Shown here piece after piece: positions 44,808 through 54,510 of a stretch of DNA of 64,000 nucleotides. The DNA is from Streptococcus halotolerans (lineage in GTDB: Bacteria > Bacillota > Bacilli > Lactobacillales > Streptococcaceae). The first letter of the stretch is position 1, and the number at the start of each line of letters is the position of its first letter. Under the pieces are notes generated by a model that worked only from the letters and a program-made list of their open reading frames with translations, had not been told where the DNA came from and did not search any database. The translations under genes were made by a program, and so were the position numbers. The stretch spans positions 496,001 through 560,000 of the forward strand of contig NZ_CP014835.1 in NCBI RefSeq assembly GCF_001598035.1, given 5' to 3'.

Positions 44808-46478
44808 ATGAAATCTGATATTGAAATTGCTCAAAGTATTGAACTGAAACCAATTGCGGAAATTGCTGAAAAAGTTGGTATTAGCCCTGATGATATGGAA
44901 CTGTATGGCAAATACAAGGCGAAATTATCGTTTGACAAAATCAGGGAAGTCCAATCAGATGAACTTGGAAAATTGATCTTGGTGACAGCTATTAACCCTA
45001 CACCAGCAGGTGAGGGAAAATCAACTATGTCTATTGGTCTTGCAGATGCCCTCAATAAGATTGGTAAACAGACGATGATTGCTCTACGTGAGCCCTCACT
45101 TGGTCCGGTTATGGGGATTAAAGGTGGTGCAGCTGGTGGCGGTTATGCGCAAGTTCTTCCTATGGAAGACATCAATCTACATTTTACAGGTGATATGCAC
45201 GCTATTACAACAGCTAATAACGCCTTATCTGCGCTTTTGGATAACCATCTCCAACAAGGTAATCCCCTTCAGATTGACCAACGTCGTGTTATCTGGAAGC
45301 GTGTGGTAGACCTTAATGATCGTGCACTCCGTCAAGTCATTGTTGGTTTGGGGAGCCCAGTTAATGGTATTCCTCGAGAAGATGGTTTTGATATTACTGT
45401 TGCCTCAGAAATCATGGCTATTCTCTGCCTAGCGACCGATCTCAAAGACCTCAAAAAACGTCTTTCTAACATTGTGGTAGCTTATGACATCAACCGTAAG
45501 CCTGTTTATGTGCGTGACCTCAACATCGAAGGGGCCTTGACGCTCATTTTAAAAGATGCCCTGAAACCAAACCTGGTACAAACCATTTATGGAACACCAG
45601 CCTTGGTTCATGGAGGACCATTTGCCAATATTGCTCATGGTTGTAACTCAGTTTTAGCCACAACAACAGCTTTACATTTGGCAGACTATACCGTGACGGA
45701 AGCTGGCTTTGGAGCAGACTTGGGGGCTGAAAAATTCCTTGATATTAAGACACCAAATCTTCCTAAATCACCAGATGCCGTTGTTATCGTAGCCACTCTT
45801 CGTGCGCTAAAAATGCACGGAGGAGTTGCTAAGTCTGATTTATTGGAAGAAAACGTTGAAGCCGTCCGTGCGGGCTTTGAAAATCTAAAACGACACGTTG
45901 AAAACATTCGTCAATACGGCATCCCTGCTATTGTAGCTATCAACGCATTTGTAGCAGATACAGAGGCTGAAGTCACTGCTTTAAAAGAGCTCTGCCACGA
46001 TCTTAACGTGCCAGTTGAATTGGCAAGTGTTTGGGCTGACGGAGCCGATGGTGGCGTTGAACTGGCTAAAACCCTTGTTGAAACAATTGACAAAGGAGAA
46101 GCCAATTACCAACGTCTTTACAACGACGAGGATAACTTGGAAGAAAAAGCTCGTAAAATTGTGACTAAGGTCTACGGAGGAACATCAGTACAATTTGGAC
46201 CAAAAGCCAAAGCGCAACTCAAACAGTTTGCTGAATTTGGCTGGGATAAACTGCCAATCTGTATGGCTAAAACCCAATACTCTTTCTCAGATAATCCCGC
46301 TTTAGTTGGCGCGCCAGAGGGCTTTGACATTACTATTCGTGAATTCGTTCCCAAAACAGGGGCAGGCTTTATTGTTGCTTTGACAGGTGATGTCATGACT
46401 ATGCCTGGCTTACCTAAACAACCAGCTGCGCTGAATATGGATGTCTTAGAAGATGGAACTGCAATCGGTTTATTCTAA
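44808..46478 (+). CDS. fhs: Formate--tetrahydrofolate ligase
   Basis: A 556-residue ATP-dependent ligase forming 10-formyltetrahydrofolate, a donor for purine synthesis and formyl-Met-tRNA. The nucleotide site is [33 protein letters not shown] and [15 protein letters not shown] are family signatures. AAAGG precedes the ATG. Full length and intact. It complements GlyA in one-carbon supply. Confidence 0.96.
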   Translation: MKSDIEIAQSIELKPIAEIAEKVGISPDDMELYGKYKAKLSFDKIREVQSDELGKLILVTAINPTPAGEGKSTMSIGLADALNKIGKQTMIALREPSLGPVMGIKGGAAGGGYAQVLPMEDINLHFTGDMHAITTANNALSALLDNHLQQGNPLQIDQRRVIWKRVVDLNDRALRQVIVGLGSPVNGIPREDGFDITVASEIMAILCLATDLKDLKKRLSNIVVAYDINRKPVYVRDLNIEGALTLILKDALKPNLVQTIYGTPALVHGGPFANIAHGCNSVLATTTALHLADYTVTEAGFGADLGAEKFLDIKTPNLPKSPDAVVIVATLRALKMHGGVAKSDLLEENVEAVRAGFENLKRHVENIRQYGIPAIVAINAFVADTEAEVTALKELCHDLNVPVELASVWADGADGGVELAKTLVETIDKGEANYQRLYNDEDNLEEKARKIVTKVYGGTSVQFGPKAKAQLKQFAEFGWDKLPICMAKTQYSFSDNPALVGAPEGFDITIREFVPKTGAGFIVALTGDVMTMPGLPKQPAALNMDVLEDGTAIGLF

Positions 46479-46915
46479 TCAAAAAGGAACCTATCTAAAA
46501 AGACTGATATGGCATATCTTCAAATCTTTCTAAAAATAGAAGTCGTAAAGACACAAGATCTGAATGCTGTGAATGACACGTTTGATCATTTTGATGGTGT
46601 CATCTTTTGCTCCATAATAACCTAGAAAGGTTGATATGCTCCCCTTCTACTGACTTGCAAACGCCAACAGTCACTAGAAACAATAAAAGAGGTTTTTGTA
46701 TATCTCAGAAACGTCTGCAATTGCTAGACAAACACTCGAGAAGTGTCATCACATCATTAAAAGAATCCCTTTCTTGAGATGTGGCACAGGATGACTCCTC
46801 TGTTTCTTCTTTCTTCACTGCCTCATCGGCAGGAAGGAGTACCTTTTACTATCTGCGCTGGGATGACATAACATTTTTTGAGAGTTTTCATTAATATATT
46901 AGGACGGAGCTAGCT
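46479..46915. other. 437-base non-coding stretch after fhs
   Basis: No gene recognised and no clear terminator for fhs. Two imperfect palindromes are visible: AACCTAGAAAGGTT (about 46619-46632) and CTACTGACTTG...AACAGTCACTAG (about 46648-46678). The minus strand is open for about 50 codons without a start or ribosome site; it may be a decayed gene. Confidence 0.5.
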
Positions 46916-47476
46916 ATGTCTATAAAAATCATTGAAACCAAACGTTTAGTTTTGAGACCTTTTACCCTTGAAGACACAGAGTCTATGTTTCATCACTGGG
47001 CTAGTCATCAAGATAATGTCACATACGTTACTTGGCCAGCACACGACAATCAAGAAATCACTAGGAAGATAATATCTTCTTGGATAAAAGAGGAACGTGC
47101 TGGATACCATCATTGGGCCATTGTCGAAAAAGACCATCAGACACTGATAGGAAGCATTTCTATTGTGGATCACAACGAAGATACTCAAACAGCTGAAATT
47201 GGTTATATTTTAGGTAAAGAATACTGGGGTGCTGGCTTTATGACAGAAGCCCTGAAAGCTGTGATTGCAAGCTTGTTTGAAAAAACGAGCATCAATCGTA
47301 TTCAAGCGGTATTTGATACGGAAAATCCAGCTTCAGGAAAAGTTATGGCTAAAGCAGGTATGATCTATGAGGGGACACTGCGCCAAGCCTCTATCAATAA
47401 TAGAGGCCTAGTTGACATTGCTATCTTTGCTATTTTAAAATCAGATTATCTAAAGGAAAAGACAGATGATCATTAG
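46916..47476 (+). CDS. RimJ/RimL-type GNAT acetyltransferase
   Basis: A 186-residue acetyltransferase beginning IIETKRLVLRPFTLEDTESM, the usual start of the RimJ/RimL group, with YWGAGFMTEALKAVI for acetyl-CoA and ENPASGKVMAKAGMIYEGTL near the end. It may acetylate ribosomal protein N termini or a small molecule. It overlaps the next GNAT gene by 11 bases. Confidence 0.88.
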   Translation: MSIKIIETKRLVLRPFTLEDTESMFHHWASHQDNVTYVTWPAHDNQEITRKIISSWIKEERAGYHHWAIVEKDHQTLIGSISIVDHNEDTQTAEIGYILGKEYWGAGFMTEALKAVIASLFEKTSINRIQAVFDTENPASGKVMAKAGMIYEGTLRQASINNRGLVDIAIFAILKSDYLKEKTDDH

Positions 47477-47957
47477 ACGTGCGAAAAGTTCTGATGCTGA
47501 AGAACTCTTGAACATTTATGCTCCTTATGTAGAGAAAACGGCTATTACCTTCGAGTATACTGTTCCAAGTGTATCCGAATTTAAACATCGCATCCACCAG
47601 ACTTTGACGAGTTTTCCTTATTTGGTCTTCCAAGAAGATGAAGCGATTTTAGGTTATGCCTATGCCAGCTCTTATAAGGATCGCGCAGCCTATGATTGGG
47701 CTTGTGAAGTGTCTATTTATGTTGCAGAAAAAGCGCGTGGTAAGCAGATCGGAACAAGGTTGTATGATGCCTTAGAAAACGAATTAGAAAAAATGGGAAT
47801 AAAAACCGTTTTAGCTTGTATCACTTATCCTAATGAGGTCAGCATTGGTTTTCATCAAGATCGTGGTTATGAAAAAGTAGGTCATTTTACCAAAATGGGC
47901 TATAAATTTGAACGGTGGCACGATATCGTCTGGATGCAAAAACGTTTGGAGGACTAA
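47466..47957 (+). CDS. PAT-like GNAT acetyltransferase
   Basis: A 163-residue acetyltransferase of the phosphinothricin acetyltransferase-like group: IIRRAKSSDAEELLNIYAPY at the start, VYVAEKARGK-type acetyl-CoA loop (here IYVAEKARGKQIGTRLYDAL), and GFHQDRGYEKVGHFTKMGYK. Natural substrates in such chromosomal copies are often amino-acid derivatives; none can be named here. Ribosome site AAGGAAAAG lies inside the upstream gene. Confidence 0.87.
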   Translation: MIIRRAKSSDAEELLNIYAPYVEKTAITFEYTVPSVSEFKHRIHQTLTSFPYLVFQEDEAILGYAYASSYKDRAAYDWACEVSIYVAEKARGKQIGTRLYDALENELEKMGIKTVLACITYPNEVSIGFHQDRGYEKVGHFTKMGYKFERWHDIVWMQKRLED

Positions 47958-47959
47958 GA

Positions 47960-48244
47960 TTGGCAAAGCTTTATGAGTATCAATCAAAGATTTATTCTGC
48001 TGCACAAAAAGGTGGTGCCTATACCATTTTTCCTTATAATATTCGCACAGAATTCGGTAAGGGACGCGTGAAAGTTCATGTGACTTTTGATGGACATCCT
48101 TATGACGGATCTATTGTCAACATGGGCGTCAAAGATGACCAAGGTGACATTGCTTATATTATTGGTATTCGCAAGGACATTCAAAAAGCTATTGATAAAA
48201 CAATAGGTGATACGGTGACAATAACCGTTCAGGAAAGAGATTAA
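47960..48244 (+). CDS. DUF1905 domain protein
   Basis: A 94-residue protein reading LAKLYEYQSKIYSAAQKGGA, then YTIFPYNIRTEFGKGRVKVH, then a compact beta-rich domain. Members of this family are uncharacterised. The start is TTG at 47960, six bases after GGAGG and two bases after the upstream stop; a longer in-frame start inside the GNAT gene has no ribosome site. Probably co-transcribed with the two GNAT genes. Confidence 0.82.
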   Translation: MAKLYEYQSKIYSAAQKGGAYTIFPYNIRTEFGKGRVKVHVTFDGHPYDGSIVNMGVKDDQGDIAYIIGIRKDIQKAIDKTIGDTVTITVQERD

Positions 48245-48380
48245 CTCGTTACTAAGGGGTGCAGTTTTCTGAAATATTCCCTTTTAGAAAAAGTGAAAAA
48301 GTAATCAATTTAAAATCTCTTTTTGCCTATTTTTCTGCTATAATATTTTATAATTAATTCTAGATTGAGAGGAAAGAAAC

Positions 48381-49949
48381 ATTTACGAAAAAGAAAAAAT
48401 CATAACCTTATTAGATCGTGGTAAACGAGGTTTTTTACGAGGAATCTTTAGTCGGACAACAGTTATTGCTATCTTGCTAATTTTACAGATTCTTTTTTTT
48501 GTTGCTTCATATCGTTGGTTCCAAACTTATAAGGTTCAATTTGAGATTTTTGAAATCATTTTATCTATTGTGACAGTTTTGTATCTTATCAATAGTGATA
48601 TGGATTCAACAGCCGTTATCACTTGGTTGTTGATTTTGGTGCCTTTCCCACTGATCGGTAGTTTATTCTTGCTTTACACTAAACGCGATTTTGGCTTTAA
48701 AGCTATGAAAGCGGGAATTCAACGGACAATTGATGCGACCCAACCCTACCTTATCCAAGACGCAGAAGCCGTTTTGGAGTTGAAAAATCGCCATTCTAGC
48801 AACTATAATCTCATTTCGTATTTAGAACATTCGAGCGGTCACTTTCCAGTTTATCGCCAAACCGATGTGACCTATTTTGCCTCTGGAGAAGAAAAGTTTA
48901 CAGCCCTCAAAGAAGAACTCCGCAAAGCTAAAAAATATATTTTCCTCGAATACTTTATCATCGGTGAAGGCCTGATGTGGGGGGAAATACTAGCCATTCT
49001 TGAACAGAAAGCAGCAGAAGGAGTTGAAGTTCGTGTCATGTATGATGGAATGATTGAATTTTCAACACTAAGTTTTGATTATACTAAACGTTTAGAAAAA
49101 ATCGGTATCAAAGCCAAATCGTTTGCACCACTTTCCCCATTTATTTCAACATATTATAACTACCGTGACCATCGTAAAATTTTAGTCATTGACGGTAAGG
49201 TAGCTTTCACGGGTGGAATCAATCTATCAGATGAATACATCAATCACGTTGAACGCTTTGGCCATTGGAAAGACACAGCAATCATGCTAAAAGGTCGTGC
49301 GGTAGATACCTTTACTATCTTGTTCTTACAGATGTGGAATATCGATCAAGACGACGTTGAAGTTGAACCTTATCTTGCCTTACACGAGCACCGTCATAAT
49401 AATGGGTTTATCGTGCCTTACGGAGATTCACCTTTAGATGATGACAAAATCGGTGAGAATGTCTACATTGATATTTTAAACCAGGCTAGAGACTACGTTC
49501 ATATCATGACCCCTTACTTAATACTTGACGGTGAACTAGCTCATGCTTTAAAGTTTGCTGCCCAACGTGGTGTTGATGTGAAAATCATCATGCCAGGTAT
49601 TGCAGATAAGAAGATTGCCAATGCCCTTGCTAAAACCTACTATGCTTCTTTGATCAAGGCAGGCGTCAAAATCTACGAGTACACCCCTGGTTTTATCCAC
49701 GCTAAAGTGTTTGTCAGCGATCGCTACAAGGCAGTTGTAGGAACGATTAATTTAGACTATCGCAGTCTTTACCATCATTTTGAATGTGCCACTTACATGT
49801 ATCAAGTATCATGTATTCCTCAAATCGAGAATGACTTCCAAGCGACACTGCTTCAAAGTCATCTGGTTAGCTTAGAAGAGGTTCAGGATCGACCATTCAT
49901 CACAAAAGCTGTCGGTACATTAGCCAAAACAATAGCCCCATTGATGTAG
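48381..49949 (+). CDS. cls: Cardiolipin synthase, copy 1 (apparent ATT start)
   Basis: A phospholipase D-family enzyme making cardiolipin from phosphatidylglycerol in the membrane. Both HKD motifs are present: HRKILVID and HAKVFVSDRYKAVVGTINLD; two N-terminal membrane segments precede them. The first usable ATG/GTG/TTG is TTG at 48474, with no ribosome site and inside the first membrane segment. Upstream the frame stays open to 48369, similarity to copy 2 continues (SRTTVIAILL against SRGAIILLAILL), and AGAGGAAAG lies just before ATT 48381. Starting there gives 522 residues, close to the 528 of copy 2. Confidence 0.88.
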   Translation: MYEKEKIITLLDRGKRGFLRGIFSRTTVIAILLILQILFFVASYRWFQTYKVQFEIFEIILSIVTVLYLINSDMDSTAVITWLLILVPFPLIGSLFLLYTKRDFGFKAMKAGIQRTIDATQPYLIQDAEAVLELKNRHSSNYNLISYLEHSSGHFPVYRQTDVTYFASGEEKFTALKEELRKAKKYIFLEYFIIGEGLMWGEILAILEQKAAEGVEVRVMYDGMIEFSTLSFDYTKRLEKIGIKAKSFAPLSPFISTYYNYRDHRKILVIDGKVAFTGGINLSDEYINHVERFGHWKDTAIMLKGRAVDTFTILFLQMWNIDQDDVEVEPYLALHEHRHNNGFIVPYGDSPLDDDKIGENVYIDILNQARDYVHIMTPYLILDGELAHALKFAAQRGVDVKIIMPGIADKKIANALAKTYYASLIKAGVKIYEYTPGFIHAKVFVSDRYKAVVGTINLDYRSLYHHFECATYMYQVSCIPQIENDFQATLLQSHLVSLEEVQDRPFITKAVGTLAKTIAPLM

Positions 49950-49988
49950 ATTCAAAATAGTGGGTGTTGTCATATCACTCAAGGGCCT

Positions 49989-50042
49989 GAGAGCTATACA
50001 GATCTTTAAACAGTTTAAAAAGTTCTGTATAGCTCTCTTTTT
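49989..50042 (+). terminator. Terminator between the two cls genes
   Basis: Stem GAGAGCTATACAGA (49989-50002) / TCTGTATAGCTCTC (50024-50037), then five T. Confidence 0.9.
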
Positions 50043-50050
50043 GATATAAT
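50042..50050 (+). promoter_or_regulatory. Extended -10 promoter of cls copy 2
   Basis: TG-A-TATAAT begins inside the T tract of the preceding terminator, 31 bases before the ATG. Confidence 0.5.
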
Positions 50051-50081
50051 AAAAGATAGTTTATCTGTTAAAGGAGAAGCC

Positions 50082-51668
50082 ATGGCTAAACGTCGTTCTG
50101 GTAAGAGACTCCCCATCACGCGACTCTTGCCTAAAAACCACTCGAGTATTGGTCGAGCTATATTCAGCCGAGGGGCTATTATTCTTTTGGCTATTTTATT
50201 AGAACTTATCTTCATAGGACTTGGATTTTTATGGTTTAATCGATTGTCTTTAAGAGTTGTTTATCTAGAACATCTTGTCGGGGCTTTAGTGGTTATTTAT
50301 CTGTTCAACAGTAAAATGGATGCTGTTTCTAAGAATACGTGGCTTATGCTAATGATGCTTTTTCCTATCTTCGGGTCTCTCTTTTTTCTTTACACTAAAA
50401 CAGACATTGGTGTTAGAGATTTAAAACGTAAAGTGATCCAGTATACAGATGAAGCAGCTAAGCATCTCAATCAAGACACTGAATTGCTCACAACCATTAA
50501 AGACAATCATCCCCATACCTATCAATTAGTGACTTATCTCAATAAAAGTCCTGGCCATTTTCCAACCTACGAAGGTAGCCGTATAACCTATTATGCTTTA
50601 GGAGATGATTTCTTCCCAGCTTTTAAAGAAGCCCTATTAAAAGCCCAATCTTATATTTTTTTAGAATACTTCATTATTGAAGAAGGCATCATGTGGGGAG
50701 AGATTCTGACCATTCTAGAACAAAAAGTTAATGAGGGTGTTGAGGTTCGAGTCCTCTATGATGGTATGATTGAATTAAGTACACTTAGCCACGACTACGC
50801 AGATCGAATGAAAGCCTTAGGGATTGACGCGCGTGCTTTTGCTCCAATACGACCATTTTTATCCACTTATTATAACTATCGTGACCATCGTAAAATCACT
50901 GTTATTGATGGACAAGTGGCCTTTACAGGAGGCGTTAACTTAGCCGATGAGTACATCAATCAAATTGATCGATTTGGTCGATGGAAGGATAATGCTATTA
51001 AAATCGAAGGGCAGGCTGTGCAGACCTTTAAAGCACTCTTTTTAACCATGTGGTCGACAACGAGCGATGAAGATGATTTTGGAAACTTTCTGTTGGATTC
51101 CCCTTTGAGTGTTGAGTCTCCTGGTTATGTTGCCCCCTATGGAAATTCTCCAATGAATTACCACCATATTGCTGAAAATGTCTATATTGATATTTTAAAT
51201 AATGCGAAAGACTACGTTCACATCATGACACCATACCTTGTGATTGATAGTGAGATGATGCATGCTCTTACCTTTGCCGCTGAACGAGGAGTAGAAGTGT
51301 CCCTTATCATGCCTGGTATCCCTGATAAGCCTTACGCCTTTATTTTGGGTGAGACCTATTTTAAAGAATTGCTTGATGCCGGCGTTTCTATTTACCGTTA
51401 TTCTCCTGGATTTGTTCATTCTAAACTCTTTGTTAGCGATGATATCAAAGCCACTGTCGGAACAATTAATCTAGACTATCGGAGCTTGTACCACCATTTT
51501 GAGTGTGGTGTCTACATGTATCGTTCTGAAGCTGTTAAGGACGTTGAAAAAGATTTTCAGGAAACGTTAACCAAGTGCCAACGTGTAAATTACCTTAGTC
51601 TAAAAGCAAGACCACCTTTACGAAAAATCAGTGGTTATTTACTCAAAACAATAGCACCCCTCTTGTAA
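50082..51668 (+). CDS. cls: Cardiolipin synthase, copy 2
   Basis: A 528-residue cardiolipin synthase, paralogue of copy 1 along its whole length (for example YNYRDHRKI and HHFEC in both). Two membrane segments at about residues 28-75, then HKD motifs HRKITVID and HSKLFVSDDIKATVGTINLD. The start has AAAGGAG upstream. Its own promoter and the terminator between the copies allow separate expression. The -35 of the following RNA gene overlaps its stop codon. Confidence 0.93.
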   Translation: MAKRRSGKRLPITRLLPKNHSSIGRAIFSRGAIILLAILLELIFIGLGFLWFNRLSLRVVYLEHLVGALVVIYLFNSKMDAVSKNTWLMLMMLFPIFGSLFFLYTKTDIGVRDLKRKVIQYTDEAAKHLNQDTELLTTIKDNHPHTYQLVTYLNKSPGHFPTYEGSRITYYALGDDFFPAFKEALLKAQSYIFLEYFIIEEGIMWGEILTILEQKVNEGVEVRVLYDGMIELSTLSHDYADRMKALGIDARAFAPIRPFLSTYYNYRDHRKITVIDGQVAFTGGVNLADEYINQIDRFGRWKDNAIKIEGQAVQTFKALFLTMWSTTSDEDDFGNFLLDSPLSVESPGYVAPYGNSPMNYHHIAENVYIDILNNAKDYVHIMTPYLVIDSEMMHALTFAAERGVEVSLIMPGIPDKPYAFILGETYFKELLDAGVSIYRYSPGFVHSKLFVSDDIKATVGTINLDYRSLYHHFECGVYMYRSEAVKDVEKDFQETLTKCQRVNYLSLKARPPLRKISGYLLKTIAPLL

Positions 51669-51691
51669 TATGACACCTTTCATGGTAAGAT
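51663..51691 (+). promoter_or_regulatory. Promoter of the asd-motif RNA
   Basis: -35 TTGTAA (51663-51668), 17-base spacer ending in TGG, -10 TAAGAT (51686-51691). Expected start near 51698. Confidence 0.65.
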
Positions 51692-51697
51692 ATGTAG

Positions 51698-51842
51698 TAT
51701 GCGATGAGTCGATTGTGGTTTTAACCACTATTGCGCTGGGAGGTCATTAAGGCAGGAAGCCGACCTTGGTAAGTTGTGTGAACCTTCTTACCTCACTATT
51801 AAGTGCCCTAGTCCTCTGTCTATAGACAGGGGATTTTTTATT
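51698..51842 (+). ncRNA. asd-motif structured RNA
   Basis: About 145 bases lie between a promoter and a strong terminator, upstream of asd. Nested helices are visible: GTGGTT/AACCAC (about 51714-51728), an outer CTGGG/CCCTAG pair, GAGGTC...GACCT with an inner GGC-AGGAA-GCC hairpin, and GGTAAG/CTTACC. This agrees with the asd RNA motif described from lactic acid bacteria upstream of asd, with a transcript of similar size reported in S. pyogenes. Assignment is from memory of the family. The ligand or role is unknown; because it has its own terminator and asd has its own promoter, it may act in trans. Confidence 0.68.
51813..51840 (+). terminator. Terminator of the asd-motif RNA
   Basis: Stem CCTCTGTC (51813-51820) / GACAGGGG (51825-51832), then T run. 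Confidence 0.85.
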
Positions 51843-51851
51843 TTCCAAATA

Positions 51852-51879
51852 TTGCAATTTAACTGAAAAATAGTATAAT
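51852..51879 (+). promoter_or_regulatory. Promoter of asd
   Basis: -35 TTGCAA (51852-51857), 16-base spacer, -10 TATAAT (51874-51879), downstream of the RNA terminator. Confidence 0.65.
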
Positions 51880-51943
51880 GAAAACTAAGAAATTTTTAGA
51901 AAATTAGGACGATAGTTTTCTAAAAGAGAAAAAGAGGTTTACT

Positions 51944-53020
51944 ATGGGATATACAGTTGCAGTCGTCGGTGCCACAGGTGCTGTCGGTACACAGATGATC
52001 AAGATGTTAGAAGAATCAACGCTGCCAATCGATAAGATTCTTTACCTCTCGTCTAATCGTTCAGCAGGTACGATACTACCATTCAGGGGACAAAATGTAA
52101 CTGTCGAATTGACTACCGAAGAGTCTTTTGATGGTGTAGATATTGCACTCTTTTCTGCTGGAGGCTCAACATCTGCTAAGTTTGCGCCATACGCTGTCAA
52201 AGCAGGAGCTGTGGTCGTTGATAATACGTCGTATTTTAGACAACACTCTGAGGTTCCTTTAGTGGTTCCAGAAGTCAACGCCCACGCTATGAAGAACCAC
52301 AAGGGTATTATTGCTTGTCCAAATTGCTCAACTATTCAAATGATGGTTGCTCTTGAGCCTATCCGTCAAAAGTGGGGCCTAAATCGCATCATCGTTTCAA
52401 CCTATCAAGCTGTTTCAGGAGCAGGGCAATCAGCTATCAATGAAACTGAGAATCAACTACGTCAAGTTTTAAACGATGGTATTGACCCTAAAGATGTGAC
52501 GGCTACGGTCCTTCCTTCTGGTGGTGATAACAAACATTACCCCATTGCTTTTAATGCACTTCCGCAAATCGATGTTTTCACAGATAATGATTACACCTAC
52601 GAAGAAATGAAAATGACAATGGAAACTAAGAAAATCATGGAAGATGATACGATTGCAGTTTCAGCAACTTGTGTCCGTATCCCAGTTCTTTCAGCCCATT
52701 CTGAGTCAGTCTATATCGAAACAAAAGAAGTAGCAGCCATTGATCAGGTAAAAGAAGCTATCGCCGCCTTTCCTGGTGCTGTTTTAGAAGATGATGTAGC
52801 TCACCAAATTTACCCTCAAGCTGTCAATGCGGTTGGCAGTCGTGATACCTTTGTCGGGCGGATTCGTAAAGATTTAGATCAAGAAAATGGTATTCATATG
52901 TGGGTTGTTTCCGATAATCTTCTCAAAGGCGCTGCTTGGAATTCTGTCCAAATCGCTGAAACACTGCACAAAGAAGGACTCGTGCGTGCAACTAATGACC
53001 TTACATTTGAATTGAAATAA
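51944..53020 (+). CDS. asd: Aspartate-semialdehyde dehydrogenase
   Basis: A 358-residue enzyme reducing aspartyl phosphate to aspartate semialdehyde, the branch point to lysine, threonine and methionine. It has the NADP loop [12 protein letters not shown], the catalytic Cys in [11 protein letters not shown] and a late His in the substrate site. AAGAGG precedes the ATG. dapA lies next, indicating use for lysine (and wall cross-link) synthesis. Confidence 0.95.
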   Translation: MGYTVAVVGATGAVGTQMIKMLEESTLPIDKILYLSSNRSAGTILPFRGQNVTVELTTEESFDGVDIALFSAGGSTSAKFAPYAVKAGAVVVDNTSYFRQHSEVPLVVPEVNAHAMKNHKGIIACPNCSTIQMMVALEPIRQKWGLNRIIVSTYQAVSGAGQSAINETENQLRQVLNDGIDPKDVTATVLPSGGDNKHYPIAFNALPQIDVFTDNDYTYEEMKMTMETKKIMEDDTIAVSATCVRIPVLSAHSESVYIETKEVAAIDQVKEAIAAFPGAVLEDDVAHQIYPQAVNAVGSRDTFVGRIRKDLDQENGIHMWVVSDNLLKGAAWNSVQIAETLHKEGLVRATNDLTFELK

Positions 53021-53060
53021 GCACCAGTTCTCATTTGGGCAACCTAGCTATTTAGTGATA

Positions 53061-53113
53061 AGATATTATCTAAATACTCACCCCCTTAGCCACTATTGAG
53101 ATAATATCTAGTT
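53061..53113 (+). repeat. Inverted repeat between asd and dapA
   Basis: AGATATTATC (53061-53070) pairs perfectly with GATAATATCT (53100-53109) over a 29-base loop, with TTTT shortly after. It may attenuate transcription into dapA or be an operator. Confidence 0.5.
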
Positions 53114-53144
53114 TTAAGCTTCCTATGTTAAAGAGAGGGAAAAT

Positions 53145-54074
53145 ATGTCAATTGAACAATTGCGAAACGCCAAAATCATCACCGCAATGGTGACACCATT
53201 CAAAGAAGATGGTTCGATTCACTATGATGCTCTACCAAAATTAATAGAACACTTACTTGAACATCATACAGAAGGTCTGTTATTAGCCGGAACAACAGCC
53301 GAAAGCCCAACCTTAACACATGAAGAAGAGTTAGACTTATTCGCAGCTGTTCAAAAAATTGTCAATGGGCGTGTCCCCTTGATTGCTGGTATTGGGACCA
53401 ACGACACCCGTGATTCTGTTGAATTTGCTAAAGAAGTGGCAGAATTTGGCGGCTTCGCTGCAGGTTTAGCGATTGTTCCATACTACAATAAGCCTACCCA
53501 AGAGGGACTCTATCAACATTTTACAGCGATTGCAGATGCCAGTAACTTGCCAATTATCATTTACAATATCCCAGGTCGTGTCGTTGTCACGCTGGAGCCT
53601 GAAACCATGTTACGTCTTGCTCAACATCCCAATATCATCGGTGTTAAAGAGTGCACAAGCCTTGAAAACATTGCCTATCTCGTTGAGCAGTCACCAGAAG
53701 ATTTCCTAATATATACTGGTGAAGATGGCGAAGCTTTCCATGCCTTAGCTCTAGGAGCAGATGGAGTTATTTCTGTCGCATCTCACACCAATGGCGATGA
53801 GATGTATGAGATGCTAGACGCACTTGAGCGAGGTAATCTTAAAAAAGCAGCCCAAATGCAACGTCACTTTATTCCAAAAGTCAATGCTTTGTTCTCGGTT
53901 TCCAGTCCAGCGCCAGTCAAAGCCGTCCTAAATCACCAAGGATTTGAAGTAGGACCATTACGTTTGCCGCTAGTTTCTTGTACCAACCAACAAGCCAACG
54001 ACATTATTCAAGTTGTTTTAAGCCAAGAACCATCACAACCTATTAGAGGCGTGTTAAGACCAACCGAGTACTAG
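53145..54074 (+). CDS. dapA: 4-hydroxy-tetrahydrodipicolinate synthase
   Basis: A 309-residue TIM-barrel enzyme condensing pyruvate with aspartate semialdehyde, first committed step to lysine. Conserved elements are [13 protein letters not shown], the Tyr of IIYNIPGRV, and the Schiff-base Lys in GVKECTS. AGAGAGGG precedes the start. No further dap genes are in the window, so the rest of the pathway must lie elsewhere. Confidence 0.95.
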   Translation: MSIEQLRNAKIITAMVTPFKEDGSIHYDALPKLIEHLLEHHTEGLLLAGTTAESPTLTHEEELDLFAAVQKIVNGRVPLIAGIGTNDTRDSVEFAKEVAEFGGFAAGLAIVPYYNKPTQEGLYQHFTAIADASNLPIIIYNIPGRVVVTLEPETMLRLAQHPNIIGVKECTSLENIAYLVEQSPEDFLIYTGEDGEAFHALALGADGVISVASHTNGDEMYEMLDALERGNLKKAAQMQRHFIPKVNALFSVSSPAPVKAVLNHQGFEVGPLRLPLVSCTNQQANDIIQVVLSQEPSQPIRGVLRPTEY

Positions 54075-54204
54075 GGGATTAATAGAGCGCTAGCATTGAG
54101 CAGCTTACCTCTACGTCGACGGTTCTCATTAAAAAGTAGAGAATAGTCGAGTAAATGGCTACCTCTCAAATAAACAGCAACTTACTAAAAGTTTAGGTTA
54201 TAAT

Positions 54205-54460
54205 CTTGGCAATGCTCTAAAAAGTCACTCAGATGTTTGCCTTTACTGTTCGAAAGAAGAACGCCTGTAAAGTAATATCCTTTATCATAAACAAAGAACC
54301 TACCATGTTAATAGTCATTAAAAGTAGCTAAGTATTGATCGCAATATGAAACAAAAACGTACAATCATGGTAGCTATTGTTTTGGCATGTTTACTAAATT
54401 TCCATCAGTGCTTCAAGAACAGTATCGCCATTAAGCAATACTGTTCTCGAGGCACTTTTT
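54205..54460 (+). ncRNA. Candidate small RNA or dapA 3' leader end
   Basis: TATAAT at 54199-54204 could start a transcript of about 250 bases that ends at the hairpin AGTGCTTCAAGAACAGTAT (54407-54425) / ATACTGTTCTCGAGGCACT (54438-54456) with five T. The terminator is convincing; the promoter is weak, so it may instead end a long dapA mRNA. Confidence 0.3.
54407..54460 (+). terminator. Strong terminator in the dapA-ldh gap
   Basis: A 19-base stem with two mismatches, loop of 12 bases, T run. About 330 bases after dapA. Confidence 0.8.
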
Positions 54461-54510
54461 ATTCAGATGTGGTTTCAGTTCATTATGCTTAGATTCAAAT
54501 GACAGTACTA

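Noticed and set aside
46479..46915. Decayed gene or small RNA after fhs
   Set aside because: Only a 50-codon open stretch on the minus strand and weak palindromes; no recognisable homology, start or terminator.
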